Program-made: the position numbers and the translations under genes
From: Bacteroidaceae bacterium
GTDB lineage: Bacteria; Bacteroidota; Bacteroidia; Bacteroidales; Bacteroidaceae
DNA: 54,307 nt
Reading direction: 5' to 3'
NCBI GenBank assembly: GCA_017547205.1
Contig: JAFYQH010000030.1
Coordinates: forward strand, 1-54,307
Part shown: in pieces, positions 10,912-20,020 of the stretch
Layout: every line of letters starts with the position of its first letter
Position numbering within the stretch: position 1 is the stretch's first letter
Notes under the pieces: generated by a model
Databases searched by the model: none
What the model was told of the DNA's origin: nothing
What the model saw: only the letters and a program-made list of their open reading frames with translations

Positions 10912-11496
10912 TTAGAACAGGAGTTCAATTATTTGCGGACGAAGAAATGACTTCAAGAAGGCCTCGAACTCGCCCTCGCCAAAGTTCACCTTGTACGAAC
11001 CATCGGCAGGCGACACCGAGAAGCCTTTAACGCCATTCACCTGTTTCACCTCGACACCCTTATCGAGCAAAGCCTTGGCCTTAGCCGCAAAGAACTTCTT
11101 CAAATCCTCGGCCTCCGATGTCGAAATAACAAGCTGCTCGTTTGCATTCCAACGCTCGGCAATCTTCAATATAACCTGCTTGAGCAAATCCTCTTTGAAA
11201 GCAGCCTGAAGGCTCTCCTTTATAACAGTATCTGTTACTATGTTTGCAACCTCCGATTTAATGGCACCCACAGCCTGAGCCGAATAGAGCTTCAGCTCCG
11301 AACGTGTGTTGGCGTCCAGTTCCTCGGCGTCCTTACGTGCTTTGGCCATCACAGCCTCAGCCTTAGCTTCAGCCTCTTTAACGATTTCAGCGGCTTTTGC
11401 ATTAGCCTCGGCAAGAATGCGATCGGCCTCGGCACGACCCTTCTCAACACCCTCGTTAAAAATCTTCTCGGTCAATTCTTGAATTTTATTCTCCAT
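10912..11496 (-). CDS. ntpE: V-type ATPase subunit E (peripheral stalk)
   Basis: This 194-residue protein has a long Ala/Glu/Lys-rich N-terminal helix (to about residue 95) and a compact C-terminal domain, the layout of the E stalk subunit. It starts MENKIQELTEKIFNEGVEKG. It is the first gene of the operon, with the DUF2764 gene following after 11 bases. Confidence 0.9.
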   Translation of the reverse strand: MENKIQELTEKIFNEGVEKGRAEADRILAEANAKAAEIVKEAEAKAEAVMAKARKDAEELDANTRSELKLYSAQAVGAIKSEVANIVTDTVIKESLQAAFKEDLLKQVILKIAERWNANEQLVISTSEAEDLKKFFAAKAKALLDKGVEVKQVNGVKGFSVSPADGSYKVNFGEGEFEAFLKSFLRPQIIELLF

Positions 11497-12012
11497 ATAT
11501 ACTAATATTATTTATTATTTTCTCTATAAACAAACGGACAAGCCCCGCAGAGAGCCACCGCCTAATAAAATGCAAAAATAGTGATTTTTCTTCTAAATCC
11601 CCCTTTAATTGTAATATTTATTTAATCAATCACATAACAGCCGATACCACATGCAAATATCAAAAAATATACACATTGCATAAAGGTCTAAAATTCGGTA
11701 AAAAAATCCCATTCGATGCAATCGGACAACCAGGAGGAGAAAACAAAAAGTGCCACGTTTCACAACGCAGCACTTTCACTAAACAACTAAGAAAAAACTA
11801 TACTATCATAACTGATTATATACATGTGCAAACTATTCACATAGTCATCACACACTGCAAATGTATAAAATAAACTTCTTATTGCAAACTTTTTTACAAA
11901 AATTATTTACAAAACCTCCTTTTTGTTCAAAAGCTGCATGCCTAAGTGAATAAAAAAAGCAAGAAGCCACACAACAGCGGCTTCTTGCTTTACTATTCAC
12001 AGGAGGTAAATC
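11497..12012. promoter_or_regulatory. Intergenic region between carB and the V-ATPase operon, with -7 element at 11573-11580
   Basis: These 516 bases hold no convincing gene. The minus strand carries TATTTTTG (11573-11580), a -7 box matching TAnnTTTG, 77 bases upstream of subunit E. No TTTG is seen 19 bases before it. A second stem-loop, AAAGTGC/GCACTTT (11747-11776), is followed by a T run on the minus strand and could end a short transcript. The carB terminator occupies 11952-11989. The rest is AT-rich and shows nothing clear. Confidence 0.5.
11952..11989 (-). terminator. Rho-independent terminator of carB
   Basis: A perfect 11-bp stem (AGCAAGAAGCC with GGCTTCTTGCT) encloses a 10-base loop. 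On the minus strand seven T residues follow. It lies 23 bases after the carB stop codon. Confidence 0.9.
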
Positions 12013-15000
12013 CTATGCCTGATATTCATCCCAGCTCTTAACGGGGATTTCGCTCAAATCGGTGTTGCAGAACGCACGGATGAAGGCGCTTGCAAGACGC
12101 GCATTTGTAATCAAAGGAATGTTGTGGTCGATAGCACCGCGACGTATTCTGTAACCATTTGTCAACTCGCGTTTAGTATGGTTCTTAGGAATATTGATAA
12201 TAAGATCGAAACGGTGGTCGGCAATCATCTTCATGATGTTATCCTCGTTCTCGGGTGACTCATCGGGCCACAATACGGGAGTAGCAGGAATTCCGTTCTC
12301 GTTGAGGAAATTAGCTGTACCCGATGTAGCATAAATCTCGTAACCCTTCTCGGCAAGCATAGCCGATGACTCGAGCAAATCAACCTTCGATTTCGATGCA
12401 CCCGACGACACCATAACGGTCTTCTTGGGAATATTGTAACCAACGGCAATCATTGCATTGAGAAGCGCCTCGTCGAAGTCGTCGCCAATGCAACCAACCT
12501 CACCAGTTGAAGACATATCAACGCCCAAAACAGGGTCGGCCTGATGCAGACGAGAGAATGAGAACTGCGAAGCCTTAACACCAATCCAATCGATGTCGAA
12601 CGCCGACTTGTCGGGCTTGCTGTAAGGAGCATCGAGCATGATGCGTGTAGCAGTTTCGATGAAGTTACGTTTCAAAATCTTGGAAACGAAGGGGAACGAA
12701 CGAGAAGCACGCAAGTTACACTCAATAACCTTCACCTCGTTGTTCTTGGCAAGGAACTGGATATTGAAGGGACCAGAGATATTAAGCTCCTTCGCAATGC
12801 GACGGCTGATTTTCTTGATGCGACGTGCAGTTTCGAAGTATATTTTCTGCGCGGGGAATACGAGCGTAGCGTCACCAGAGTGTACACCGGCAAATTCCAC
12901 ATGCTCAGAGATTGCATACTCTACAACCTCGCCATTCTGCGCAACAGCATCGAACTCAATCTCCTTGGTCTCCATCATGAACTGTGAAACAACCACGGGG
13001 AACTCCTTAGAAACCTCGGCAGCCATCTGCAAGAACTCCTTCAATTCATCCTCGTTGTGGCACACGTTCATGGCAGCACCCGAAAGCACGTACGAAGGAC
13101 GTACAAGCACAGGGTAACCAACCTTCTCTACGAACGCCTCCATATCCTCGATGCTTGTGAGCTCCTTCCATGCGGGCTGGTCGATGCCAAGCTGGTCGAG
13201 CATAGCAGAGAACTTGTGACGGTTCTCGGCGCGGTCGATTGAAACGGGCGATGTACCGAGGATGGGCACCGACTGACGATGAAGCTTCATTGCAAGGTTG
13301 TTGGGAATCTGTCCACCAACCGATACAATCACACCACCGGGCTGCTCAAGATCGATAACGTCGAGTACGCGCTCAAACGAAAGCTCATCGAAGTACAATC
13401 TGTCGCACATATCGTAGTCGGTAGATACAGTCTCGGGGTTGTAGTTAATCATGATAGATTTGTAACCGAGCTTGCGAGCAGTCTGAACGGCGTTAACCGA
13501 ACACCAGTCGAACTCAACCGACGAACCGATGCGGTAAGCACCCGAACCGAGCACAACCACCGATTTGTCATTCTTATAATAATTTACATCGTAGCCTGTA
13601 ACACCATATGTCATGTACAGATAGTTTGTAAGCTCGGGATGCTCCGAAGCCACGGTATTGATACGCTTAACAGCGGGAAGGACGTTCAATTCCTTACGAC
13701 GAGCACGAACAGCAAGACTGTCACGCTCCATGTTATCCTTAGATTTAATTACAAAGCGAGCAATCTGGAAATCGGAGAAACCATACTCCTTAGCCTTGCG
13801 GAGAACATCCTCGGGAAGTTCCTCAACGCTATTGTACTGCGAAAGCACAGCCTTGTAATCAACAATATTTTTCAGTTTGCCAAGGAACCAGGGGTCAATC
13901 TTGGTAAGCTCGCTGATACGCTCGATAGTGTAACCCTCCTCAAGTGCCGATGCAATAGAGAAGATACGAAGATCGGTGGGGTTGGCAAGCTCCTCATCGA
14001 GATTATCGAAGTGAGTATGTTCGTTACCAACGAATCCGTGCATACCCTGACCAATCATACGAAGACCTTTCTGGATAACCTCCTCGAACGAACGACCGAT
14101 AGACATAATCTCACCTACCGACTTCATGCTCGAACCAATCTGGCGTGAAACGCCTGCGAACTTGGTCAAGTCCCAACGGGGAATTTTACAGATAAGGTAG
14201 TCAAGCTGGGGAGCCTCGTAAGCCGAATTGGATGTACCCATCTCGCCAATCTGGTCGAGTGTGTAACCAAGAGCAATCTTCGCAGCCACGAATGCCAAGG
14301 GATAGCCTGTAGCCTTCGATGCCAAAGCCGATGAACGGCTAAGACGCGCATTAACCTCAATTACACGGTAATCATTGGTTTCGGCGTTGAATGCATACTG
14401 AATGTTACACTCACCCACGATACCCAAGTGACGGATACACTTAACAGAAATCTCCTGAAGCATCTTCACCTGCTCCTCGCTCAACGAGCATGTGGGAGCA
14501 ACAACGATAGACTCACCTGTATGAATACCCAGGGGGTCGAAGTTCTCCATGCTTGCAACTGTGAAGCAGTGGTCGTTAGCGTCGCGAATAACCTCGAACT
14601 CAACCTCTTTCCAACCCTTCAACGATTCCTCTACAAGGATCTGGTTTGCAAATGTGAAGGCGCTCTCGGCAAGCTCAATGAACGAAGCCTCGTCGCGGCA
14701 GATACCGCTACCCAAACCACCCAACGAGTAGGCCGAACGTACCATTACGGGGAAGCCAATCTCGTGTGCAGCCTTCAACGCATCCTCCATGCTCTCCACA
14801 GCCTGGCTGACAGGAGTCTTCATGGGAATCTCGTCGAGCTTCTTCACAAAGAGGTCGCGGTCCTCGGTGTTCATGATAGCCTCTACCGAAGTACCAAGAA
14901 CCTTCACACCATATTTCTGAAGAATACCCTGTGTATAGAGTTCTGTACCGCAGTTAAGAGCTGTCTGTCCACCAAATGCCAACAAAATACCGTCGGGACG

Positions 15001-15237
15001 CTCTTTTTTAATAATCTCTTCTACGTAGTATGTATTTACGGGAAGGAAGTAAACCTTATCGGCAATACCCTCCGATGTTTGGATGGTAGCAACGTTGGGG
15101 TTTACCAACACAGATTGAATACCCTCTTCACGCAAAGCTTTCAAAGCCTGTGAGCCTGAGTAGTCGAACTCACCTGCCTGTCCAATTCGCAAAGCGCCGG
15201 AACCAAGCAGCAACACTTTTTTCAGTTTTTCTTTCAT
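12013..15237 (-). CDS. carB: Carbamoyl-phosphate synthase large subunit
   Basis: This 1074-residue protein is full length for CarB. It joins bicarbonate, ammonia and two ATP into carbamoyl phosphate for pyrimidine and arginine synthesis. The two ATP-grasp halves are visible. The N-terminal half starts VLLLGSGALRIGQAGEFDYS and contains EVNARLSRSSALASKATGYP. The second half starts VVLGSGAYRIGSSVEFDWC and contains ECNLRASRSFPFVSK. The C-terminal MGS-like allosteric domain is at about residues 940-1074. The glutaminase subunit CarA is not adjacent in this window. The gene follows the amidophosphoribosyltransferase gene by 25 bases and is probably co-transcribed with it. Confidence 0.97.
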   Translation of the reverse strand: MKEKLKKVLLLGSGALRIGQAGEFDYSGSQALKALREEGIQSVLVNPNVATIQTSEGIADKVYFLPVNTYYVEEIIKKERPDGILLAFGGQTALNCGTELYTQGILQKYGVKVLGTSVEAIMNTEDRDLFVKKLDEIPMKTPVSQAVESMEDALKAAHEIGFPVMVRSAYSLGGLGSGICRDEASFIELAESAFTFANQILVEESLKGWKEVEFEVIRDANDHCFTVASMENFDPLGIHTGESIVVAPTCSLSEEQVKMLQEISVKCIRHLGIVGECNIQYAFNAETNDYRVIEVNARLSRSSALASKATGYPLAFVAAKIALGYTLDQIGEMGTSNSAYEAPQLDYLICKIPRWDLTKFAGVSRQIGSSMKSVGEIMSIGRSFEEVIQKGLRMIGQGMHGFVGNEHTHFDNLDEELANPTDLRIFSIASALEEGYTIERISELTKIDPWFLGKLKNIVDYKAVLSQYNSVEELPEDVLRKAKEYGFSDFQIARFVIKSKDNMERDSLAVRARRKELNVLPAVKRINTVASEHPELTNYLYMTYGVTGYDVNYYKNDKSVVVLGSGAYRIGSSVEFDWCSVNAVQTARKLGYKSIMINYNPETVSTDYDMCDRLYFDELSFERVLDVIDLEQPGGVIVSVGGQIPNNLAMKLHRQSVPILGTSPVSIDRAENRHKFSAMLDQLGIDQPAWKELTSIEDMEAFVEKVGYPVLVRPSYVLSGAAMNVCHNEDELKEFLQMAAEVSKEFPVVVSQFMMETKEIEFDAVAQNGEVVEYAISEHVEFAGVHSGDATLVFPAQKIYFETARRIKKISRRIAKELNISGPFNIQFLAKNNEVKVIECNLRASRSFPFVSKILKRNFIETATRIMLDAPYSKPDKSAFDIDWIGVKASQFSFSRLHQADPVLGVDMSSTGEVGCIGDDFDEALLNAMIAVGYNIPKKTVMVSSGASKSKVDLLESSAMLAEKGYEIYATSGTANFLNENGIPATPVLWPDESPENEDNIMKMIADHRFDLIINIPKNHTKRELTNGYRIRRGAIDHNIPLITNARLASAFIRAFCNTDLSEIPVKSWDEYQA

Positions 15238-15262
15238 ATCCTTTTCGGTATTTGGTTTTAAT

Positions 15263-17146
15263 TTATTCAGTTATGTTAGATTCGTAATATTCGATGTATG
15301 CAAGGTTGGCCAACTTGTTACCACCGGGTGTGGGATACTTACCGCTGAAGTACCAGTCACCGGGATGAGCGGGACACGCCTTGTGCAAGCCATCCATTGT
15401 CTGGAATATAATTTCAAGGTCGGCCTTCAGGTCGGCAGGCTTGAGCAATTCCACAATCTTGCCCGAAATTTCGTCAGCTGTAAGAGGAGCATACAACGCT
15501 CTTGTGCAGTTGATTATATCCTTATCCTCTTTCTTCACCTCCTCGACACAATTTTTATATACATCGTGAATTACATTCTCCATGCCCTTATCCTTGAGCA
15601 GTTCGAGCGCCGCGAAGAAGGCCACAAAGTGGTCGAACTTCTCCATGTCGATACCATAGTAGTCGGGGTATCTGATCTGGGGGCTCGAAGATACTACGAT
15701 AATCTTCTTGGGCTCCAATCTGTCGAGAATATTCAGGATGCTCTGTCGCAATGTGGTACCACGCACGATACTGTCGTCGATGACCACCAAATTATCCACC
15801 TTGGGGCGGATGGTGTCATATGTGATATCATATACGTGGGCAGCAAGGTCGTTACGCTTCTCACCTGTAGAGATGAACGTACGCATCTTGATATCCTTGT
15901 TGGCCACCTTCTCCTGTCGCACCTTGCGCGAAAGAATATCCTTTATCTTGGCGTCTGTAAGATTGTCCTTATTCTCGGAAATAGTCTTTATCTTCCACTC
16001 ATTCAGATAGTCCTGCATAGAATCGACCATTCCATAGAATGCCATTTCGGCTGTATTGGGAATGAACGAGAAGACCGTGTTGTCGAGGTCGTGGTTTACA
16101 GCCTCGAGAATCTGGTCGCGCAGGTTGGCACCGAGTTTCTTTCTTTCGAGATAAATATCTCTGTCGTTACCGCGGCTGAAGTAGATACGCTCAAATGCAC
16201 AAGGCAACAAATCGATTTTGGGCAACAACTGCTCCTGGCGCAAGCGGCCGAATTTATCCATAATGAGTGCCTCGCCGGGCTTCATCTCAACCACCTGGTC
16301 GGTCTTCAGGTTGAGCGTTGTCTGAAGCGCTACGCGCTCGCTGGCAACCGCAAAAATTTCGTCATCGGCATACCAAAAGGCTGTACGTATGCCCCAGGGG
16401 TCGCGCATTGCGAACATTTCTCCACTACCTGTTATTCCGCAGAATATATAACTACCATCCATCATGGGGGTAGATGTGGCAAGCACATTGGCAATATTTA
16501 TACGCTCCTCGATGGTTCTTGTAATATCCATTCCGGTAAGACCCTCGGCCTCGCACTCCTTGAAGACGCGCTCAACCTCGCGGTCGAGACGGTGTCCCAT
16601 GAGCTCCAACAACACATATGTATCGGCATAGACACGGGGATGCTGTCCGCGAGAAACCAATTCATCGAATACCTTATCGACATTCGTAATGTGGAAGTTT
16701 CCGCAAAGAGCAAGGTTCTTTGCACGCCAGTTATTACGCCTGAGGAAGGGGTGCACAAACTGCAAACCCTCTTTATCGCTTGTAGTGTATCGCAAGTGTC
16801 CCATGTACAACTCGCCTGCGAAAGGCAGATTTCTGTATGCATAGTCTGCATCGTTACGCAATGCCACAGGCGAATTTATATATTTTTTCTCGGCTGCTGC
16901 AAACACCTGAGAAATAGCTCCTGCTCCCTCGGCACGCTCACGGAACATATAATCCTCACCGGGAGTGGCCTCGAGCTTCACGCATGCGATACCTGCACCC
17001 TGCTGTCCGCGATTGTACTGCTTGTTCATAAGCAGGAAAAGTTTATTCATACCATATGCCCACGTTCCATATTTCTCTTGGTAATAGCTCAAAGGCTTAC
17101 GCAATCGTATCATGGCAACGCCACATTCATGTACCAACGGTTCCAT
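15263..17146 (-). CDS. purF: Amidophosphoribosyltransferase (PurF-type, long form)
   Basis: This 627-residue protein would make phosphoribosylamine from PRPP and glutamine, the first step of purine synthesis. Cys8 in MEPLVHECGVA is the probable N-terminal nucleophile after a short propeptide, and YNRGQQGAGIA follows in the class II glutaminase domain. The PRPP-binding loop is VIDDSIVRGTTLRQS near residue 460. It is longer than the E. coli enzyme (about 505 residues), as is common in Bacteroidota; I cannot define the function of the extra segments. It lies immediately upstream of carB, so one transcript may feed both purine and pyrimidine synthesis. Confidence 0.92.
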   Translation of the reverse strand: MEPLVHECGVAMIRLRKPLSYYQEKYGTWAYGMNKLFLLMNKQYNRGQQGAGIACVKLEATPGEDYMFRERAEGAGAISQVFAAAEKKYINSPVALRNDADYAYRNLPFAGELYMGHLRYTTSDKEGLQFVHPFLRRNNWRAKNLALCGNFHITNVDKVFDELVSRGQHPRVYADTYVLLELMGHRLDREVERVFKECEAEGLTGMDITRTIEERINIANVLATSTPMMDGSYIFCGITGSGEMFAMRDPWGIRTAFWYADDEIFAVASERVALQTTLNLKTDQVVEMKPGEALIMDKFGRLRQEQLLPKIDLLPCAFERIYFSRGNDRDIYLERKKLGANLRDQILEAVNHDLDNTVFSFIPNTAEMAFYGMVDSMQDYLNEWKIKTISENKDNLTDAKIKDILSRKVRQEKVANKDIKMRTFISTGEKRNDLAAHVYDITYDTIRPKVDNLVVIDDSIVRGTTLRQSILNILDRLEPKKIIVVSSSPQIRYPDYYGIDMEKFDHFVAFFAALELLKDKGMENVIHDVYKNCVEEVKKEDKDIINCTRALYAPLTADEISGKIVELLKPADLKADLEIIFQTMDGLHKACPAHPGDWYFSGKYPTPGGNKLANLAYIEYYESNITE

Positions 17147-17588
17147 ATATCAAAGTAATAAATTACAAAAATGGTCGTTTCTGCTTAAAAGAGAAAACGA
17201 CCACAAACAATATAACCATATAGAAACGACAAAACAGCGACAAACAAATCAAAAGAATGACAATAACCATTCGCCACGGATACACGGCAAATACCGTTAT
17301 CCTGCAAATAGTGTTTCTCATTACCCTTTTGATACAACATCGTCTGCATTGTCATTTACGTTCAAAGTGTCAAAACCGGAAGACGACAGGCCGAAAAAGC
17401 CTACCCTTCCAAATAACGACTGCAAAGATATATAATTTTCCGCAATAGAAAAACGGTTGCAAGTAATAAAATCAATAAACTTCTCATTTTTTTTGAAAGC
17501 CCCTAAAAATCACCGCATCGACAAAAATCTCTTACAACGATTTTTACAACCTCGGAAACAAAAAAGCTAAAAAAATGGGCCGTTTCTA
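17147..17588. promoter_or_regulatory. Upstream region of purF with -7 element at 17423-17430
   Basis: No supported gene is present in this stretch. The minus strand has TATCTTTG at 17423-17430, a good -7 box. It would give a leader of roughly 270 bases before the purF start. I see no recognisable riboswitch fold in the leader, but I cannot test this by folding. The right-hand end is AT-rich up to the tRNA promoter. Confidence 0.45.
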
Positions 17589-17618
17589 TTGTCAATACGA
17601 CACAAATTATTACCTTTG
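17589..17618 (+). promoter_or_regulatory. Promoter of the tRNA-Thr pair
   Basis: TTG at 17589-17591, exactly 19 bases, then TACCTTTG at 17611-17618: an ideal Bacteroidota vegetative promoter. The predicted start lies near 17625, about 15 bases before the first tRNA copy. Confidence 0.75.
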
Positions 17619-17639
17619 CGCCACGTTTCGCAAAGGATT

Positions 17640-17712
17640 GCCGAATTAGCTCAGTTGGTAGAGCAACTCATTCGTAATGAGTAGGTCTGGGGTTCGAGTC
17701 CCCGAATCTGAG
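17640..17712 (+). pseudogene. Degenerate tRNA-Thr(CGU) copy
   Basis: The D arm, anticodon arm (ACTCA, loop TTCGTAA, TGAGT; anticodon CGT) and T arm are perfect and identical to the downstream copy over 64 bases. The 3' acceptor strand reads AATCTGA and fails to pair with GCCGAAT at four of seven positions, including the terminal pair. I therefore judge it non-functional. It is closest to the promoter, so the intact copy relies on the same transcript. Confidence 0.7.
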
Positions 17713-17854
17713 AGCTAATTTCAGCAAAGAGTTCTTTTACAATAAATTATCCCTTGCTCGCTTAAATAGGCGGGACAAAATCGGGACAATGCCGAATTAG
17801 CTCAGTTGGTAGAGCAACTCATTCGTAATGAGTAGGTCTGGGGTTCGAGTCCCC
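17640..17854 (+). repeat. Direct repeat of 64 bases (tRNA-Thr body), probable attachment-site history
   Basis: Bases 17640-17703 and 17791-17854 are identical. The 78-base spacer (17713-17790) contains the short tandem motif CGGGACAAAATCGGGACA just before the second copy. This could be left by an earlier integration at the same tRNA or by tRNA duplication. No matching third copy is visible at the right side of the prophage, so its other end is probably beyond the window. Confidence 0.6.
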
Positions 17855-17863
17855 AACTCGGCT
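17791..17863 (+). tRNA. tRNA-Thr(CGU)
   Basis: This 73-base cloverleaf has acceptor strands GCCGAAT and ACTCGGC (one A-C mismatch), anticodon CGT in the loop TTCGTAA, and a TTCGAGT T loop. CCA is not encoded. The prophage integrase begins 80 bases downstream. This is the usual layout when a phage integrates at a tRNA 3' end and restores it, so this copy probably forms the left attachment site. Confidence 0.85.
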
Positions 17864-17942
17864 CAAAGGTTTATTTTTAACAGTTAAACACTTATGGAAC
17901 AACAATTTAGTAGCATTTCTAAACCCAAGAAATGTAAAAAAA

Positions 17943-19106
17943 ATGTTGTCTATCGACATCAGTGAAGTCGTTTATTTCACTTTCCCCAAACTCTACACCG
18001 GCAAAGAATGGTACATTGGCTTTATGGCCTATGATCCGGCGCAGAAGAAGATGCGAAGAAAGCGCATCAAGATAAATCACATTGAAAAAATTTCCGACCG
18101 CAAGAAGTATGCACGAGGTTTAATCGAGCGCCTAACTGTTCAATTAGACAGAGGCTGGAATCCTTGGGTGCAGAAAGAGCTGCCATCTGCTTACAAAGCA
18201 TTTGACGATGTCTGTGCAGCATATATTCACGCTTTAGACAAAGGATTATCCGAGAATTACTATCGAGAGACCACGCATAAGGAATATTCTTGTATGCTGC
18301 ACACGCTCCAAAAATGGAACAAGACACGCATACAGCCAGCATACTACATCTATCAGTTTGATAGGGATATGGTCCTCGAGTTCCTTAACTACGTCTATGT
18401 AGAGAGGGACAACAGCCTCGTGACTCGAAATAAATACCTAATATGGTTGTCATCGTTCTCGACGTGGCTTGTTCAACGCCTTTTCTTAAAAACAAAGCCA
18501 ACTGACGGTATCGCAAAAATCAAGAACAAAGGGCGCGAAAAAGACCGAGACCTGATAACTGATGAGGAACTGAAGAAACTACACGATTATCTCGAGGCGA
18601 ACAACAAGCATTTCCTCTTGGCGTGTTACATCTTGCACTATGTGCTGATACGCCCCAAAGAAATGTCATATCTCCAGCTAAAGGATTTTTCTCTAAAAAA
18701 ACAAACAGTCGTGCTCTCAGGCGAGTACACAAAAAACAGACGCAATGCGGTTGTTACTTTGCCCGCAAAAGTCATCCGCCTAATGATAGAACTTGGAACT
18801 TTCGATTCACCAGACTCATATTATCTATTCTCAAGCGGTTTTCGCCCAGGCAAGAGCCATATGCACCAAGTCCAATTCCGCAAGTATTGGGCGAGTCATA
18901 TTCGCCCATATATGGGCTGGGGACCACGAAAGAAGTTCTATTCGCTGAAGGATACAGGTATAACCAATATGATTCGTAACAATATGGATATCCTATCAAT
19001 TCGAGACCAGGCACGACACTCAAGCGTGCTCATGACGGATATGTATACACCTGCTGATTTGAAGGAAGCCAACAAACTATTGCTGAATTACGAGGGTGAT
19101 TTATAG
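17943..19106 (+). CDS. int: Phage tyrosine integrase
   Basis: This 387-residue protein has the catalytic layout of site-specific tyrosine recombinases: Arg237 in LIRPKEMS, Lys264 in EYTKNRR, His359 in ARHSSVLMTDMYT, and the nucleophile Tyr368. The second box reads YSLKDTG (333-339) where most family members have H-x-L-R; Lys336 takes the usual Arg place. The N-terminal part (about 1-190) is an SAM-like, core-binding region with YFTFPKLYTGKEWYIGF. It stands 80 bases downstream of the tRNA and is the only phage gene on the plus strand. An upstream ATG at 17894 is in another frame and meets this start at a run of eight A residues. Confidence 0.92.
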   Translation: MLSIDISEVVYFTFPKLYTGKEWYIGFMAYDPAQKKMRRKRIKINHIEKISDRKKYARGLIERLTVQLDRGWNPWVQKELPSAYKAFDDVCAAYIHALDKGLSENYYRETTHKEYSCMLHTLQKWNKTRIQPAYYIYQFDRDMVLEFLNYVYVERDNSLVTRNKYLIWLSSFSTWLVQRLFLKTKPTDGIAKIKNKGREKDRDLITDEELKKLHDYLEANNKHFLLACYILHYVLIRPKEMSYLQLKDFSLKKQTVVLSGEYTKNRRNAVVTLPAKVIRLMIELGTFDSPDSYYLFSSGFRPGKSHMHQVQFRKYWASHIRPYMGWGPRKKFYSLKDTGITNMIRNNMDILSIRDQARHSSVLMTDMYTPADLKEANKLLLNYEGDL

Positions 19107-19108
19107 AA

Positions 19109-19134
19109 TTGGGCGCGTCTCACGACGCACCCAA
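19109..19134. terminator. Hairpin between the convergent integrase and spanin genes
   Basis: TTGGGCGCGTC and GACGCACCCAA pair with one mismatch around a TCAC loop. The hairpin starts right after the integrase stop and overlaps the last codons of the spanin gene. Neither side has a good T run, so termination is plausible but not certain. Confidence 0.45.
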
Positions 19135-19521
19135 CCCCCGCTTAATGATAAAAATAAAGCACACAAAACATATTATGACAGCAAAAAAAGGCCAAGTTTT
19201 AAGTTTTAGCATTTCCCAGAATGTAAGTTCCCTTTCAACCTCAACGGTCTCTATCTTTGGAATGGTGTCGCATTGGAAAATTGTGTCACGAACAACTGTT
19301 TCGCGCCATCTGTCTCGAAACCTTGTTTCACGCACAGTGTCTCCTTTTATATATATAAGGATACTATCAACAACGTGCACACTGTCAATTCTTGAATTGG
19401 TATGCTCGTTATGATGTACCTCTTTTGTCTGCACAGGAACATATTTTGTAGCACAGGAATTGACAAATAGTGTCAAGACAAATACCATCAAAAGGTAAAA
19501 AAACTTCATATTTCTTTCCAT
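19120..19521 (-). CDS. Probable unimolecular spanin (outer-membrane lipoprotein with C-terminal membrane helix)
   Basis: This 133-residue protein has a hydrophobic N-terminal signal ending in LTLFVNSC, a lipobox with Cys23. A charged periplasmic stretch follows (about 24-105). A single membrane helix, TWPFFAVIICFVCFIFII, lies near the C-terminus. Lipoprotein at one end and inner-membrane helix at the other is the design of u-spanins such as T1 gp11, which bridge both membranes and fuse them at lysis. It is the last gene of the holin-lysozyme cassette. No sequence family is recognised, so the call rests on topology and position. Met5 (MKFFYLL) is a possible start. Confidence 0.65.
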   Translation of the reverse strand: MERNMKFFYLLMVFVLTLFVNSCATKYVPVQTKEVHHNEHTNSRIDSVHVVDSILIYIKGDTVRETRFRDRWRETVVRDTIFQCDTIPKIETVEVERELTFWEMLKLKTWPFFAVIICFVCFIFIIKRGLGAS

Positions 19522-19567
19522 TTCTTGTAGAACTTGTAAAGATTTACAAGTAATTTTAACTAGTTAT

Positions 19568-20020
19568 TTATAAGTCCTCATACATTTGAGCCTCCCATTC
19601 ACGGCGTTTGACAAGCCCGGGCAACTTGATTTTCACTCCACTCTTCGGGTCTGTTCCGTACACCCATCGACGGAACTCGTTGGGTATGGAAAAGTCATCT
19701 ACATTGGCAAGTAGTTTCTTACGCAATGTAGAACTACGGAATTTGCTCCACCCCAGATTGAATATAAACGATACAAGAGCATCGTATTGCCCCTGAGAAA
19801 GCACACTTGAGTAGCGTTCGGCGTCGAGGAGCCTCTCTACATCTTCTACATCTTCTACAAACAACCTATCTGCAAGATCCTTGTTTATGACATCACCTAT
19901 TTTGACGTTCTTTATGTGGCCATAACCTATTGTAAGGACTCCCGACGGACAACGATAGGCCTTTAGGCGCAAGCCCTCGTGTTCTTTTATTACTACCTCT
20001 GCATAGTCACTAATCTTCAT
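19568..20020 (-). CDS. Endolysin, GH24 T4-type lysozyme
   Basis: This 150-residue enzyme would cut peptidoglycan during phage release. The active site shows Glu15, Cys24 and Thr30 in EHEGLRLKAY and VLTIGYGH. This is the Glu-(8)-Cys-(5)-Thr spacing known from phage P1 Lyz, with Cys in place of the Asp of T4 lysozyme. No signal peptide is present, so it should need the holin for export. Its start overlaps the holin gene by 11 bases. Confidence 0.92.
   Translation of the reverse strand: MKISDYAEVVIKEHEGLRLKAYRCPSGVLTIGYGHIKNVKIGDVINKDLADRLFVEDVEDVERLLDAERYSSVLSQGQYDALVSFIFNLGWSKFRSSTLRKKLLANVDDFSIPNEFRRWVYGTDPKSGVKIKLPGLVKRREWEAQMYEDL

Noticed and set aside
11676-11873. A 65-codon plus-strand frame between carB and the V-ATPase operon
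   Set aside because: It crosses a stem-loop and AT-rich spacer, has no promoter on that strand and no protein-like pattern.
17640-17712. First tRNA copy as a functional tRNA-Thr
   Set aside because: Four of seven acceptor pairs are lost, including the end pair.
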